From NCBI GenBank assembly GCA_024036415.1, contig JAMWET010003875.1:130001-194000 (forward strand): a stretch of DNA of 64,000 nt, given 5' to 3'. The notes under the pieces are model-generated. The model worked only from the letters and a program-made list of their open reading frames with translations, did no database searches and was not told the origin of the DNA. Shown piece by piece: positions 45,801 to 58,500 of this stretch. The position numbers and the translations under genes were made by a program. Positions within the stretch are counted from its first letter, which is position 1, and the number at the start of each line of letters is the position of its first letter. The stretch comes from Prochilodus magdalenae (Eukaryota > Chordata > Actinopteri > Characiformes > Prochilodontidae).

Positions 45801-48800
45801 ACCTTCATTTGATTCTCCCCCCGCCCATTTTTCCCAAACATGATCTTCCAGGAAAGTCCTGTAAAAAAAAGTCATGTAAATGTGTATCCGGGTGGATCAC
45901 AATGATCTTAGCGGCGCTGAGTTTGGTGAAGAATAGTCCGGAACCCGGCTAGATCCTGAATGCTGGACTGGAGGGACATGAATCCGCTTATGGTCGTATA
46001 TACAGTATATGGTATTGTTGTTGGCATTGGCTCACCACACAGACAAGCCGATAAACACCCCAAATTCCCAACCCTAGTCATTTCCCTCATCACGCAGGTG
46101 CTCTCTAGGATTATGCAGACAGATCCTGAGGCAGCGGAAAACTGAAATCAGCAGAGGGAATTAGTGGCGGTCAGCAAGGAAAAGGGTCAGACCTACAGAG
46201 ACTGTTCTAATCTACTGCCCAACAGGACAGATGGATCTCTACAGAAGGACACAGTGTAGCCACGCTTTCCGTATGTCCAGTAGACGGACAGAAACCCCGT
46301 GTTAAATAAACACTGTGGACGACATATCGATTCTATATAGGTCATTTATAATAGAGCTGCTTCATTATAAATCCCCTACAGCATGATCAAATGTCCTGAT
46401 CCTGATTCGGTCACATGTGAAATGAACACAGCTGACAGCAGGTCAGTGTTAGTGTTCAGCTAACTGGCTGCACAGCCTCCAAACACTGTGGGGCTCCACA
46501 GGGAAGGTGGCAAGGTGAGGATCAATGGCAGAGCCAGCACAAGAACCCTGAGTCAAACGACACTGGACAGGAGAACAGTCCTAGGTAACGGGTGGAGCAC
46601 AGTTAGACATTAGACAGCTCTTCACACCTGCCATCACAGGCGCAGAGATATCGCTGCAGCACCAAGCCGCACACTCTGAGAGAGGCCCGTTAAACGGATG
46701 GAGGGCAGGAAAGCAGTGAGCGGCTGAGAGAAGGGCTGCTGCCGCCTCCGCCCCCAGCGACCCGGGAGTTCTGGTGGTGGGTTAAGAAGAGAACCACAAA
46801 CCTCTACTTTCACAGGGGCACCGATCACCATCGTCTTCTCCAGGAAGTTTTCGTCGAACTCTGGGGGGTGGTCGTTCTGATCCAGCACCGTGACGAACAC
46901 CTCGGCCAGGCTGTATTTACCCTCCGTGTCTTCGGCCTTCACATAGAAATTATACTTCGACTTCACCTCGGCATCCAGAGTGGCCCAGGGCTGGGTGTAG
47001 ATGATTCCTGAGGTGGGGTGGATCAGGAACCTGGAATACAGACAGTCGAAATCAGGGATTCAAACCGCTCAGAGAAACCAAAACAAAAACCCGAACCACC
47101 AACGACCTCTAAACCAGATTTCTCCACCTGTCAGGAAAGACGCTCATCATCGAAACACGGCGGGTCAGACATCCGGAGACATGCAAAGTTCACACTCAGC
47201 AACCCATGTGACAAGGGCGGGTCTTATCTCTGTACCTGACAGACCCAACACCACCATTACAGACCTCCAGCGAGCAGTGGTGCCATCCTGTTAGTGCAGC
47301 ACCACTGGCAGACGGCTGCACCACGCAGGACTACATGTACACAGACCGTTACCACGACTGCGATGTTAGAACTGGTGCAGAAACCTGGGATGTAGTTATA
47401 GGGGTCTGGAAGGGGCCAGTGTCGCAGTCAACGAACATCAGGAGCATGAGATCAATAAGTGACAGAGCTGAGTCACATTATTATGACCACTTCCCACTTT
47501 CAGTAGCAGCAGGGCGCAACTCACGAAGGAAGTCACGTTTTTGTGCCAGTCTCTGGGCCCACTCATCCACATGGAGGGCACGCTCAACCTATCTGGGTAT
47601 GAATCCATCCTCGCAGATCACACACACCCATACATGCTGATCGTCCTCCCTGGGATCCTCCAACAAGACAAGGCAGCATGGCACACGGCTACTAATGTCC
47701 AACACTGGTTGAAAGGGCATGACTCCCTAATTCCCCAGACGTTAACCCAGCTGAGCATCTGTGGTACCACCTCGATTGTCGTGTTGGCTCTATGGCCCCT
47801 CCCCTGCGTACCCTGCAGCAGCTGTGGGATGCACTACAGTCAGTACGGTTCCAGATACCTGTGACCACCTACCAGGACCTTGCTGAGTCCCGCCCAGCCC
47901 GTGTAGCTGCTGTCTGTCAATTCAGCAGTTAATCCGGATATTAGCAGGTGGTCATAATAATGTGACTCAGCTGTGCATGAAGACCGACAGTCACCAGGCT
48001 TTGCTGGTAGTAATGACAGACACGACACCATCGGCCGTCCTGCTGGTGCTGCACTCGGAGACCTGCTGACTGTTTAAGTGCTGTGTGATCTAAAGCATCG
48101 TGTGCCATTAAACCCCAATAACCACAAAAATCTTTAATCTGGTCTCAGACAGACCGGAGCCTCAATCTGCTCTCCAGCCGCTCAGCGCTCAGCTGCTCGA
48201 AATTAACAAGCTGCTTTAAACTCGAGAACTTTCACACGTTTCCACCGCGCCTTCCGCGCCAGGCCCGGAGCGACGCATACATTAGCAGGTTTTGTATTTA
48301 CTGTGCTCTCGGTGCTCGTGTCGGCGCGGCTGTCTTCCTATCTCCAGCTGTCACAGCGCATGCTAATTGGGCTCTGACTCACAAAAGGAGCCTGGAGAGT
48401 CTATTTTTACCCTCCAATCCAATTAGCTGATTAGCTGGTGTCTTTGCGCCGGTCTCTAAGTAAACCGTGCAGGAGACGAACCATCCAGTGAGTCTCCTCC
48501 ACTTAAAGAGGCCAGCTTAGCCCCGCCCCCAAAGCATATCCCATCATCCTCTTAACCAGGTGGCTAAACATCTACACGGCTGCCTGTCGACTAATTCACT
48601 CTGTAAGGGCTCGCGGGAGAAGTGCTCTGTAGGAGAGAGATCCGACTGACTGTTCCTTACCATAGCAACAACATACACCCATACTGCACTGCACACACTG
48701 GCCACTTTATCAGAAACACCTCCCTCGCACTGCACTGCACTGCACACACTGGCCACTTTATCAGAAACACCTCCCTCGCACTGCACTGCACTGCACACAC

Positions 48801-49510
48801 TGGCCACTTTATCAGAAACACCTCCCTCGCACTGCACTGCACTGCACACACTGGCCACTTTATCAGAAACACCTCCCTCACACTGCACTGCACTGCACAC
48901 ACTGGCCACTTTATCAGAAACACCTCCCTCGCACTGCACTGCACACACTGGCCACTTTATCAGAAACACCTCCCTCACACTGCACTGCACTGCACACACT
49001 GGCCACTTTATCAGAAACACCTTCCTCGCACTGCACTGCACTGCACACACTGGCCACTTTATCAGAAACACCTCCCTCGCACTGCACTGCACTGCACACA
49101 CTGGCCACTTTATCAGAAACACCTCCCTCGCACTGCACTGCACACACTGGCCACTTTATCAGAAACACCTCCCTCACACTGCACTGCACACACTGGCCAC
49201 TTCTGTGGGAGCCGGTCACTTCATATCAGCTTTTATTATTAATATCGGCAAAACCTCATTTCAGCTCTACTCACAGATCAGCTCCGGAGCCATAGATGGA
49301 GTACTTCACATCTCCCCACAGGCCGGAGTCCGGATCTGTGGCCTGGAAAACAAAACAGTCCTCCGTACACGGATACTCGGAGAGTCATACATCCATATCT
49401 ATATCTATATTTATACCCATATCCATATCTCCACCCATATCTCCACCCATATCTCCATCTAAACCTATATTTATACCTATCTATACATATAGCTATACTT
49501 ACATACCTAC

Positions 49511-49545
<35 letters not shown>

Positions 49546-52500
49546 ACACCTGTACCTACACCTGTCGGTAGATATGAAATTACAGTATCTCTGGAATAAC
49601 ATGCACAGGCAGTTTCAGAACTGTGTAAAATCTAACATGATAATTATTATGGAGTTAAAAATTGATCTTTGATATTTTGAGTTCTCTTATTTAAATACAG
49701 GCTCTAAGTGAGTGCTATTTATATTGACTTGTGGGAATTAGCCACCTGCCTGGCCCACCAGCCTGGCTCACTAGCCTGGCCCACCAGCCTGGCCCACCAG
49801 CCTGGCCCACCTTACGTTTATGTTTAAAATATAGATTAAAATGTGTGTTTATAAAAAAATAACATATAATTCAGCATTCCTGAGTAGTACAGAGTTGGAA
49901 TGTGGTTATCAGTGTTTCTCCATCCTGGTCCTGGTGCCCCATTGCCCTGAACCTTTCCTTGGCCCCACACACCGAATCAGCTCATTACCAGGCCATTACT
50001 GAGGTCATGTGGAAGGAAAATCCCAGGAAATGCAGAGCAGTGGGCCTCCAGGACCGGGACAGGGAGGCCCCTGGGACCTGCAGCTAATAACCACCTTCAT
50101 CCAGAACATACTACGACAACGTAACTTCAGGAGACCGTTACAGAGGGAGTCGCGTGGTACATGACCGAACCCCTGAAAGCTTGTACTGCACTAGTCAGGG
50201 TTATTAGTGCTCCACACGCGGAGATGTTCAACCAACACCAGGCAGCGTATTTATAAACACTGTCTGTGAGTGGGTGTTAAGTGTTGATGAAGCTTGAGCT
50301 GCTCACAGTGACAGATACGACGTTGGAGCCTCCGGGTGAGTTCTCGGGGATCCTGGCAATGTAGAAGTCAGTGGAGAACCTGGGGGTGTTATCGTTTGTG
50401 TCCAGGAGGTGGATGATGATGTCTGCAGTGGCGCTGAAGCGCTCTGGCGTGTCAATTTCAACTGCCAACAGCTGGAGAATATGGAAATTATCATTGGAGA
50501 TAAACCCACAGATCCGAAATCAGCCTCGTCCTTTCGATTTATGTCCTACCTTGAATGATAAGAAGGTGTACTTCTCGTAGTCGATGGCCGTAGAGTTCTC
50601 CACGATTATGGTGACTTGGGCCTCGTTAAGCACCGTTTGAGGCACCACACGAAGAACCCGACCAGGTCCCACCAGCCTTAGCCGAAACTTAGCATTTGCC
50701 CCCTGAAGGAGAAGACAGATGTTAACCCAGACCATCCTCAGCCATCAGTGCTGATTACACTACATTAGGTTTACGTCTGTCGTCGTCCCGGGTACTAAGC
50801 ATGTTCTCCTAACTCCTTAGGCCTTAAGTGCCCAGAACACACTACTGCCCAGCCCGGTGCTGTCTCTCCAACATCACAGGACTATTTAATGTAGCCCTCA
50901 GGAAACCGGAGATAAGCACACCATCACTAGCCGGTCTATAAAGCTCTATAGATCAGTGGAGGTATGACAGAACGGAGCCAACCAAGACCCTGCGCTCCAC
51001 TGTGAGGTGTCCATGGTGTTAGTTCTCACTTAGAGGTAAAGGGTTCACTGGTCTACTAGTCTGTTTAACTACCACCTGTGACTAGCACCTCTTCCCAATC
51101 TATGGATCCCGTTACTCACACCCCACAGGGATTTACAGGCCCATCATCCACGTGCAGCGCCATCTGCAGGAGCCTAAAGACCCTACCACCTTATTATTCC
51201 AAGAGCTAAATTCTATCAGCTCAGTGCTGGAGGAGATAAGAAGGTGCTAGCATGGTTGAAGTTAAATGAAGGTTCTAGGTATTTACCTGGTCAGAGTCAT
51301 TGACTGTAATCTTCAGGCCTCGGAGAATCTCCCCTTCAGGCGGGTGCTCATACATGGTCAGCTCAAACCTGTTCTGTGGGCCATTCTCGCCATAAAACGT
51401 TGGTGGGTGGTTGTTGAGGTCCACCACTCGGATGGTCACCATGGTCAAGGCGTAGTCAAGCAGCTGGTTTTCTGGGCCAAACTCTGAGGCCTTGTTCCAG
51501 ACACAGAGATTAACATTCTTCATTAATAAATCAATAGAGATTAAACTAACTTACACACTATATATAATCTGCAGCTGCTCTGCACTGGGACCACAGGACG
51601 GTACCTTGACTTGGAGCTCATACAGCTCATTCTTCAGCTGGGTGGGATACGTTGTCAAGATGATGCAACCACTTGAGCTGTTGATGCTGAAGGATCCATC
51701 GCTGCCTAATAAACAAACCCACAATGACACGTCAGCGACACCTGGAACTACCTGGACGTAAAGGCCAGTGTACAATTCACATCTGGGCCCTGAAATGTTT
51801 CAGTTCTTCAAACCAAATTTAATCTGAGACAAAGACAAAACACCATTCAAACTCTCCGACACCACATGACCCTCTTCAGCAAAGATATCTATTCAATTCA
51901 CCAGTCAACCAAAATTAATTTAGAACTGAGACCAGAAAGCAAGACACACCCTGCGACTGATTCTGACCAACTTCAGTAGAGGCGTTCCAGCAGTATGAAG
52001 TGGATCAAAAGGTCTCAACAAGCAGCATGTTATTCCAAGACCAGCAGGAATTCCAGAACAGACGATTAGTCTGAAGAGAGTTACCAAGAGTTTACTAAAG
52101 CTCTGAGACTTCAACACACCAGAGAGAGAGCTGGTATCTCCAGATGGAGAACTTGCTACAGTGGTGGAGCTCCCCATTAAAGGCTGGCTTATCAGAATTT
52201 ATCCAGGAGGTCACAAAGAAACCAGATGAACATCAAGAACCGCAGACCTCGCTCAGATAAGGTCAGAGTTCATGATTCCACTATCAGAAAGAGACTGGGC
52301 AAAAGTGGTGTCAGTGGGAGAGGGACAAAGCTGAAAGTGCTGACGAGGAACAAAACACATTTAGTTCTGTGGAAAAAAAGATGAAACTGGATCTTTGTGG
52401 AAGACCGAGGTCTCCTCACCGTGTTCCACCAGCAGTGACATGTGGTGGTGGTAGTGTCATGTGAGGTGGTGCCTGAACAACTTTCCATAATTGACAAAAC

Positions 52501-55500
52501 AGAAGATACAGCATGTGGACTCTGAGACTCAGACCCTCAGACGTGAACTCTAAGATGAGGACGCTGAAACCTGGACAAGATCAGGACATGTCATCGGCTT
52601 GCGATCTGAAGCTGAGGTGCCACCAGGTTATGCAGCAAGACGCTGATCTGAATCATAAGAGGAAGCCCAGGTTATAGGAAATGACCGGACCCTAAACAGG
52701 CAGTTCAGACTCAAAATCCCTCCAGCCAAAAACCCTCCACAGCGACATGGAGCACGGATCTTTAGCTGTGAGAGCCAGGAAGCGTTTGATTGGCGTTTCT
52801 GCTGGTTATTAAGTTTTGTTTACATGGGCCGTTGTATAATCATGGCACTTAAATTAATACATTTATTTTTTATCATATTTCCTGTACCTGATATGCAAAC
52901 ACAGGGAAAACCGGGAGGGGGCCAATAGTTTTAGAGAACACTGCAGGAAGGAAAGCGATTCCACTGCTTACCATTCACAATAGAGTACTGGACAGGGTTG
53001 GGGTTCCCTTGGTCTCCATCCTTGGCATAAACGGTGAATATCTCGGACCCCTGAAGACATGTCCAAAACAAACGTCATTCAAGTACAGATGGCATACAGT
53101 CAGTTTCTGAGTACAGAATGTCTTTGACCAACTGTCAGCTTATGAATAGGGCTAACCCTAACCCAGATATGGACATGAACCCAGAGATGTGGACCCTGCA
53201 GCGTGAAGTCGTGGACCCTGATATGAGGCCTACTGTAATACCAACTAATGCATGTTATTTTGTGCAGCCAGTGATGGTGGTCATTGTAAATGGTACTGTA
53301 TAAACAGAGCTGAGTTGGTGTAGCGTGTGGAGGACCTTCTACAGACTAATAACTCCTCCTGTGGGGTTTATGAAATACTGACTACATTCCAATGGAATAC
53401 GTATCCATGAAAGTGCATGCAAGCATGTTTAGTGCTTTTCCAATAAACTGCTTACCGGAACCGAGACTTCGTAGACATATCCGAAATACGGCGTTCCCAC
53501 AAACGTAGGAGGGGAGTCCTGGGCATCGAGGACATTGATGGTGATGGTGGCTGAGGAGGTCATCACCTGATGTTTCCCATTGTAATTCCCACCTCCGTCC
53601 TGAACACATAAGACATAAGACCTGATAGGATGGGTTTAAAGGGGACGTGGCTGGTTCTCAGGTCACCAGACAGAACCACTGAGATGAAGACGGCTCTGAT
53701 GAGTCCCAGCACATCGTTTCAGGTCCACCTCTTGGGTGAAAGGAGATTAACTGGAACTGTAGAACTACAGAGTGAGCCTATGGGGTCAGTGGACAGTGAA
53801 ACACCCATCTACTGTACTTCTGCTTGACCCACAGACACCGTTTCACATAGACCATCTTAAGACAGACCCCCCAGGCCCAAGCTCAATGTTGGTCTGACCC
53901 ACACTCATCCCATAGAGTCCCATTCATTGTTCAACTTGTTTTGTCTTTAATCTACAGCCACCGAACTACATGTACTCCCTCAGGACAGATCCCCAAACTC
54001 TGACACAGTGACCCGCACTCCTCCAGGTGCCGTTTATTCATCCCTCATACCTTCCATAGACTCCCATTCAATTTGCGGTACACCCAGAACACCCGCTCAC
54101 AGATCACCTATATACTCAGCCATCTTGGTATTACTGTTTACTACCGCTGCGCAGCGCCCCCTGGTGATGCCGCTGATGGCGTATCCTTTAAGATTCCTTA
54201 GGTCAAAGAAAAACTGGTGCAAATGCAGACTGGTTCCTCCTATAGCTCCAATGTTCTGTGACGCCTGATCCGGACCGGTTTAAGAATCCAGGGTTCATTT
54301 AGGTTTAAAAGGACTAACATACTGTATCACCACTTAGCAGTACAGTCCGAATCAGTGGCTGGATCCATACTGACTGTTACTGCGATGACAGCAGACGACA
54401 GCACAGCACAGCTTTTCTGAGAGTGTGAAAACCTGCAGGGTTTATATTCATGGCTGTGAGTCTCGCAGGTTCACCACGTGACCTGCCAGAGACAGTACAG
54501 CAGGTGCACGAAATACAGGCACAGATATAAAGACCCATTTCTGTTAACCACAAGACCTCTCGGGGGGCTCTGGACCACGCAGACCCCCTTCCTAACATAA
54601 CATACCACGCAACAGTCAGAGACCATATCCATTTAGAACTCCCCTTAAACACACTGCTCACGTTCAGCATCAGAACTACCCAGAATCCTCCACAGCTGAA
54701 TATCATATCAGGCGCCAGAGTGGTGTCCACTGTTTACCCTCACTCCAGCGTCCATGCTTTTCAGGAGACTCACTTTCAGTTCCTCAAACAGCCCACCTTA
54801 ACCTTTTTAACAGCTGGAGAACATCCCTAAGAACATGAAGAACCAGTGAGAGGAACCAAAACTTTAAAGGAGAACCTCCATAAGAGCATGAGTGGAACCA
54901 CTAAGGGGAACCAGACTCTAAAGGAGAACCTCCATAAGAGTATGAGGTGGAACCACTGAGAGGAACCAGACTCTAAAGGAGAACCTCCATAAGAGTATGA
55001 GGTGGAACCACTGAGAGGAACCAGACTCTAAAGGAGAACCTCCATAAGAGTATGAGGTGGAACCACTGAGAGGAACCAGACTCTAAAGGAGAACCTCCAT
55101 AAGAGCATGAGGTGGAACCACTGAGAGTAACCAGACTCTACAGGAGAACCACCCGGAGATCAGTACAGAGTATATGCAGTGTGGTGTTGGTGTGTAGAAC
55201 AGGCCCAGTCTAGACGTCTGAACACTGAGTGTGCACCTTACCTTTGCAACCACGGTGATGAAATGGGTTTTGGAGGTTTCATAGTCCAGAGCTTCTCCTG
55301 GTTTGATCCGAAGGACTCCACTATGGCCATCTATGGTGAACTTAGTGTTGGGGGTGGTCTGCAGGAAGAACCGATCAATAAATCAATAATCCAGTTAGTA
55401 ATCCTGATCCCTCATTCCAGACCCTTTACCAGCTTCTGTCCACTGGGGCCACAGGTGGAGCTGCTCTGGCATTCAGCGGTATGACCAAACTCAGTTCTGC

Positions 55501-58500
55501 CCACCTCCTGTGATAATCTACCCTGAAACTGGACTGATAAAAATGTAGAACTGTCTGGAACGTGTTTACTCACTTCAGCCACACGAACAGAGCCAGACTA
55601 AACCAGACTAAACCAGACTAAGCCAGACTAAGCCAGACTAAACTAGACTAAACCAGACTAAAGCAGACTAAACCAGACTGAGCTCTCAGGACTTCCCTCA
55701 AATGTAACTCAAACGTAATCCAGCAAAGTAGTAGCACATTTCCTGACGGCCTGACAGGCCGAGCGCCGCGCACTCCGCTGTAGGACAGGTCTCAAGTCTG
55801 CATCTGAAGCGTCAACAGGACTTTGGGTGAGCCCTCAGACCCCGCCGTTCTACACTGCTAGGTTCTTCTGCTTTCAGTGATACAGTGAAATTTAAAACTG
55901 AGGTTTCATCAGCGAGAAGAACCATGTGACCGGTTTTAGAGACTGCAGCTCGCTGAAAGAACCTGGTTGTTGGCGTTGATGTTGTATCGTTCGATATTCC
56001 TTAGTTCCATAAAAGTGGTGCAACCCCAGGCTATTTCCCTGGATAGGTTCTAAGACACCCCGAATGAAACCAGTTTAAGAACAAGGGTTCCTTTGGTGGA
56101 ACATGGGCTATCCGTGTTTGGTTTCACTTCTCACTCATTTCGCTCCTTCAGAATGTATTTCCAGATTTAACGACTCACCTGTAGGAAGTACGTGACGCTC
56201 CCCCCGGAGCCAAGGTCTTTATCCACAGCCTGGACTTTAAATATGCTGCTTCCTGCTTCAGTGTCCTTCAACACAGCACAAACAACAGAACACCATCACG
56301 ACAAGCAGCTCATAACACCACCAGCACCAGCGCCCTCTGCTTCCTCAGCACGGCACAACCAGGAACCTTCAGTTCTACAGTCAGGTATCAGAGAGCAGCA
56401 GCTGACTGTGCTCTACAACCGACCTCAGGGACGCTGACGATGAAGGGCAGGTTCAGGAACTCCGGCTTCTCGTCATTAGCGTCTGTGACAAACACCCTGC
56501 CTTTCTCCACCACCTGAGAAAACAAGCACCAACACCATCACGCGCAGTTCAGACCCCTGCAAGGACCCTCAGTACCCCTGCAGTGACCCCAAGTACCCCT
56601 GCAGTGACCCTCAGTACCCCTCCAATGACCCTCAGTACCCCTCCAGTGACCCTCAGTATCCCTCCAGTAACCCTCAGTCCCCCTCCAAGGACCCTCAGTC
56701 CCCCTCCAATGACCCTCAGTCCCCCTCCAATGACCCTCAGTACCCCTCCAGTAACCCTCAGTACCCCTCCAGTGACCCTAGTACCGCAGTTTTTGATCTT
56801 CGTTCTTTATGTTGTTTATTTTGTGGATTGTTTTTGTAACTCACCTCCTGTCTCCTCGTCTCTCGGTACAGTTAGGGCGTGTCGATGTAAGATATAGCTG
56901 CTGTATGTGTTTATTAGTACAGATGTTCTGTATCGCTGATGCTGATATGATTTATGGGATCTGTAAATAGTGGTTTTCAGAATAAAGGTATGGGATTTTA
57001 TAACACATGAAGGCCATCTATCTCACGCTCTGTTTCAGAAATCTCCACCTCAGTAGGTCTCACATACACCAGATTCTCCACCCGTATCCATATCTATATT
57101 CTAAAGTTACAGGACACTCTATGGCTGAAATTCGCTGTTTTATGAATTGTATTGTATTAACTGATTTATGAAAAAGAGAGAAATCCCCCCTCTGTCTAAA
57201 AACCATTGGTTTCAGAAAAATGTCGGAAAAATGAATTTGAGTCTGACTCTATCCACCGTTCAGGTTTCTGTGATCAAATCTATACAAATAGGTGCATACT
57301 TAGGTACACACTTCCCTAATTTACATATCTAAACATAAAATTTCAGAGAACTTGTAATACAAAAAAAATATTGTCTTCATGCAAATATTCAACTGGAGAA
57401 ATTCCATGGTGATCTCTAGTAGTTAAAAGTTTACCCCATTCACCTGCAGTGTTGACTAACCTAATAGGCTATGAGTTTAAACTAAACCAGGACCAATAGC
57501 TACTGAGTACTACCTGAACACTAATTAATGAGCTTTTAAATGATTTACTAATTAATTAATAATATAATTCATCTTTGATGTATTATCTGTAACAGTTTTA
57601 TTTGCAGGCAGGTTATTCGGTTCGGTTTTTTGTCTGAATGTATCCAGAATTTCTGTTTTTGATTTCAGCAGAAATTTTCACAACAGTGAATCATCTTCAT
57701 CAGAACTTGAACAAATCCGGAACGTTACCTTATTCCTGCCATCCGTGATGCTGACCAGCACGGCTAATTCATCCTCCGCCTGAATAGAAAGCATCACAGG
57801 ACGTCAGTTAACTTACACAGACACTACAGACGTGTTTACAGACGTGTGAGAACGACTCATGATGCTGCTCACCTCTCTGTCCAGCTCTGCGATCAGGGTG
57901 ACCTTGCCGGATTTGGGGTCGACCCGGAAGTACTCTTTAGATCCTTTATCGAAGGTCAGCCCGTACCTGACAGGGTCTCCCTCAGGGTCAGTCCCATTCA
58001 GAGTGTACACCTGAGCTCCTGTGGTGGGAAACATTATCAGAACACCATCATCAGAGGAACCACACTGACCTCCAAGGGTCTTGGACAGGGTCCAGATTCT
58101 TTCTTATTAAATAGTGCTTCGATGATTACCATTTTCAGAGGACCGTGTTACGACAGTGCACAGAAATAAACATGTTCTACATCAGCTTCAGACAAAAACA
58201 GAGCGGAACCTTCCTGCCTGAGGCATCAACAGGTGTTCTATCATAGGTGAGACTTAGTGGCTCGGTAAAGGGGGTAGAGCTTTAATACATCACCGCCATC
58301 CGACCCAACGAAAAACAGGTCCTCGTTCCGTTTTACATCCGCACACAGCAGCTGTGAATGTGTCATGACGAATGGACCAGCACAAACAGACACAAACTGC
58401 TCGTGAAAAGTTCTGGTTCAGTCTGGAAGGTTTTAAAGAAATAAAATAGATATTTTAATGTTGCGTTTCACAGAGAAGGGGTTCTGTTCCTGTCTGGTTC

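Noticed and set aside
48544..49242. Roughly 200-codon frames on both strands with cysteine-rich periodic sequence
   Set aside because: Artefacts of the 45/50-bp array in cdhr1a intron 14.
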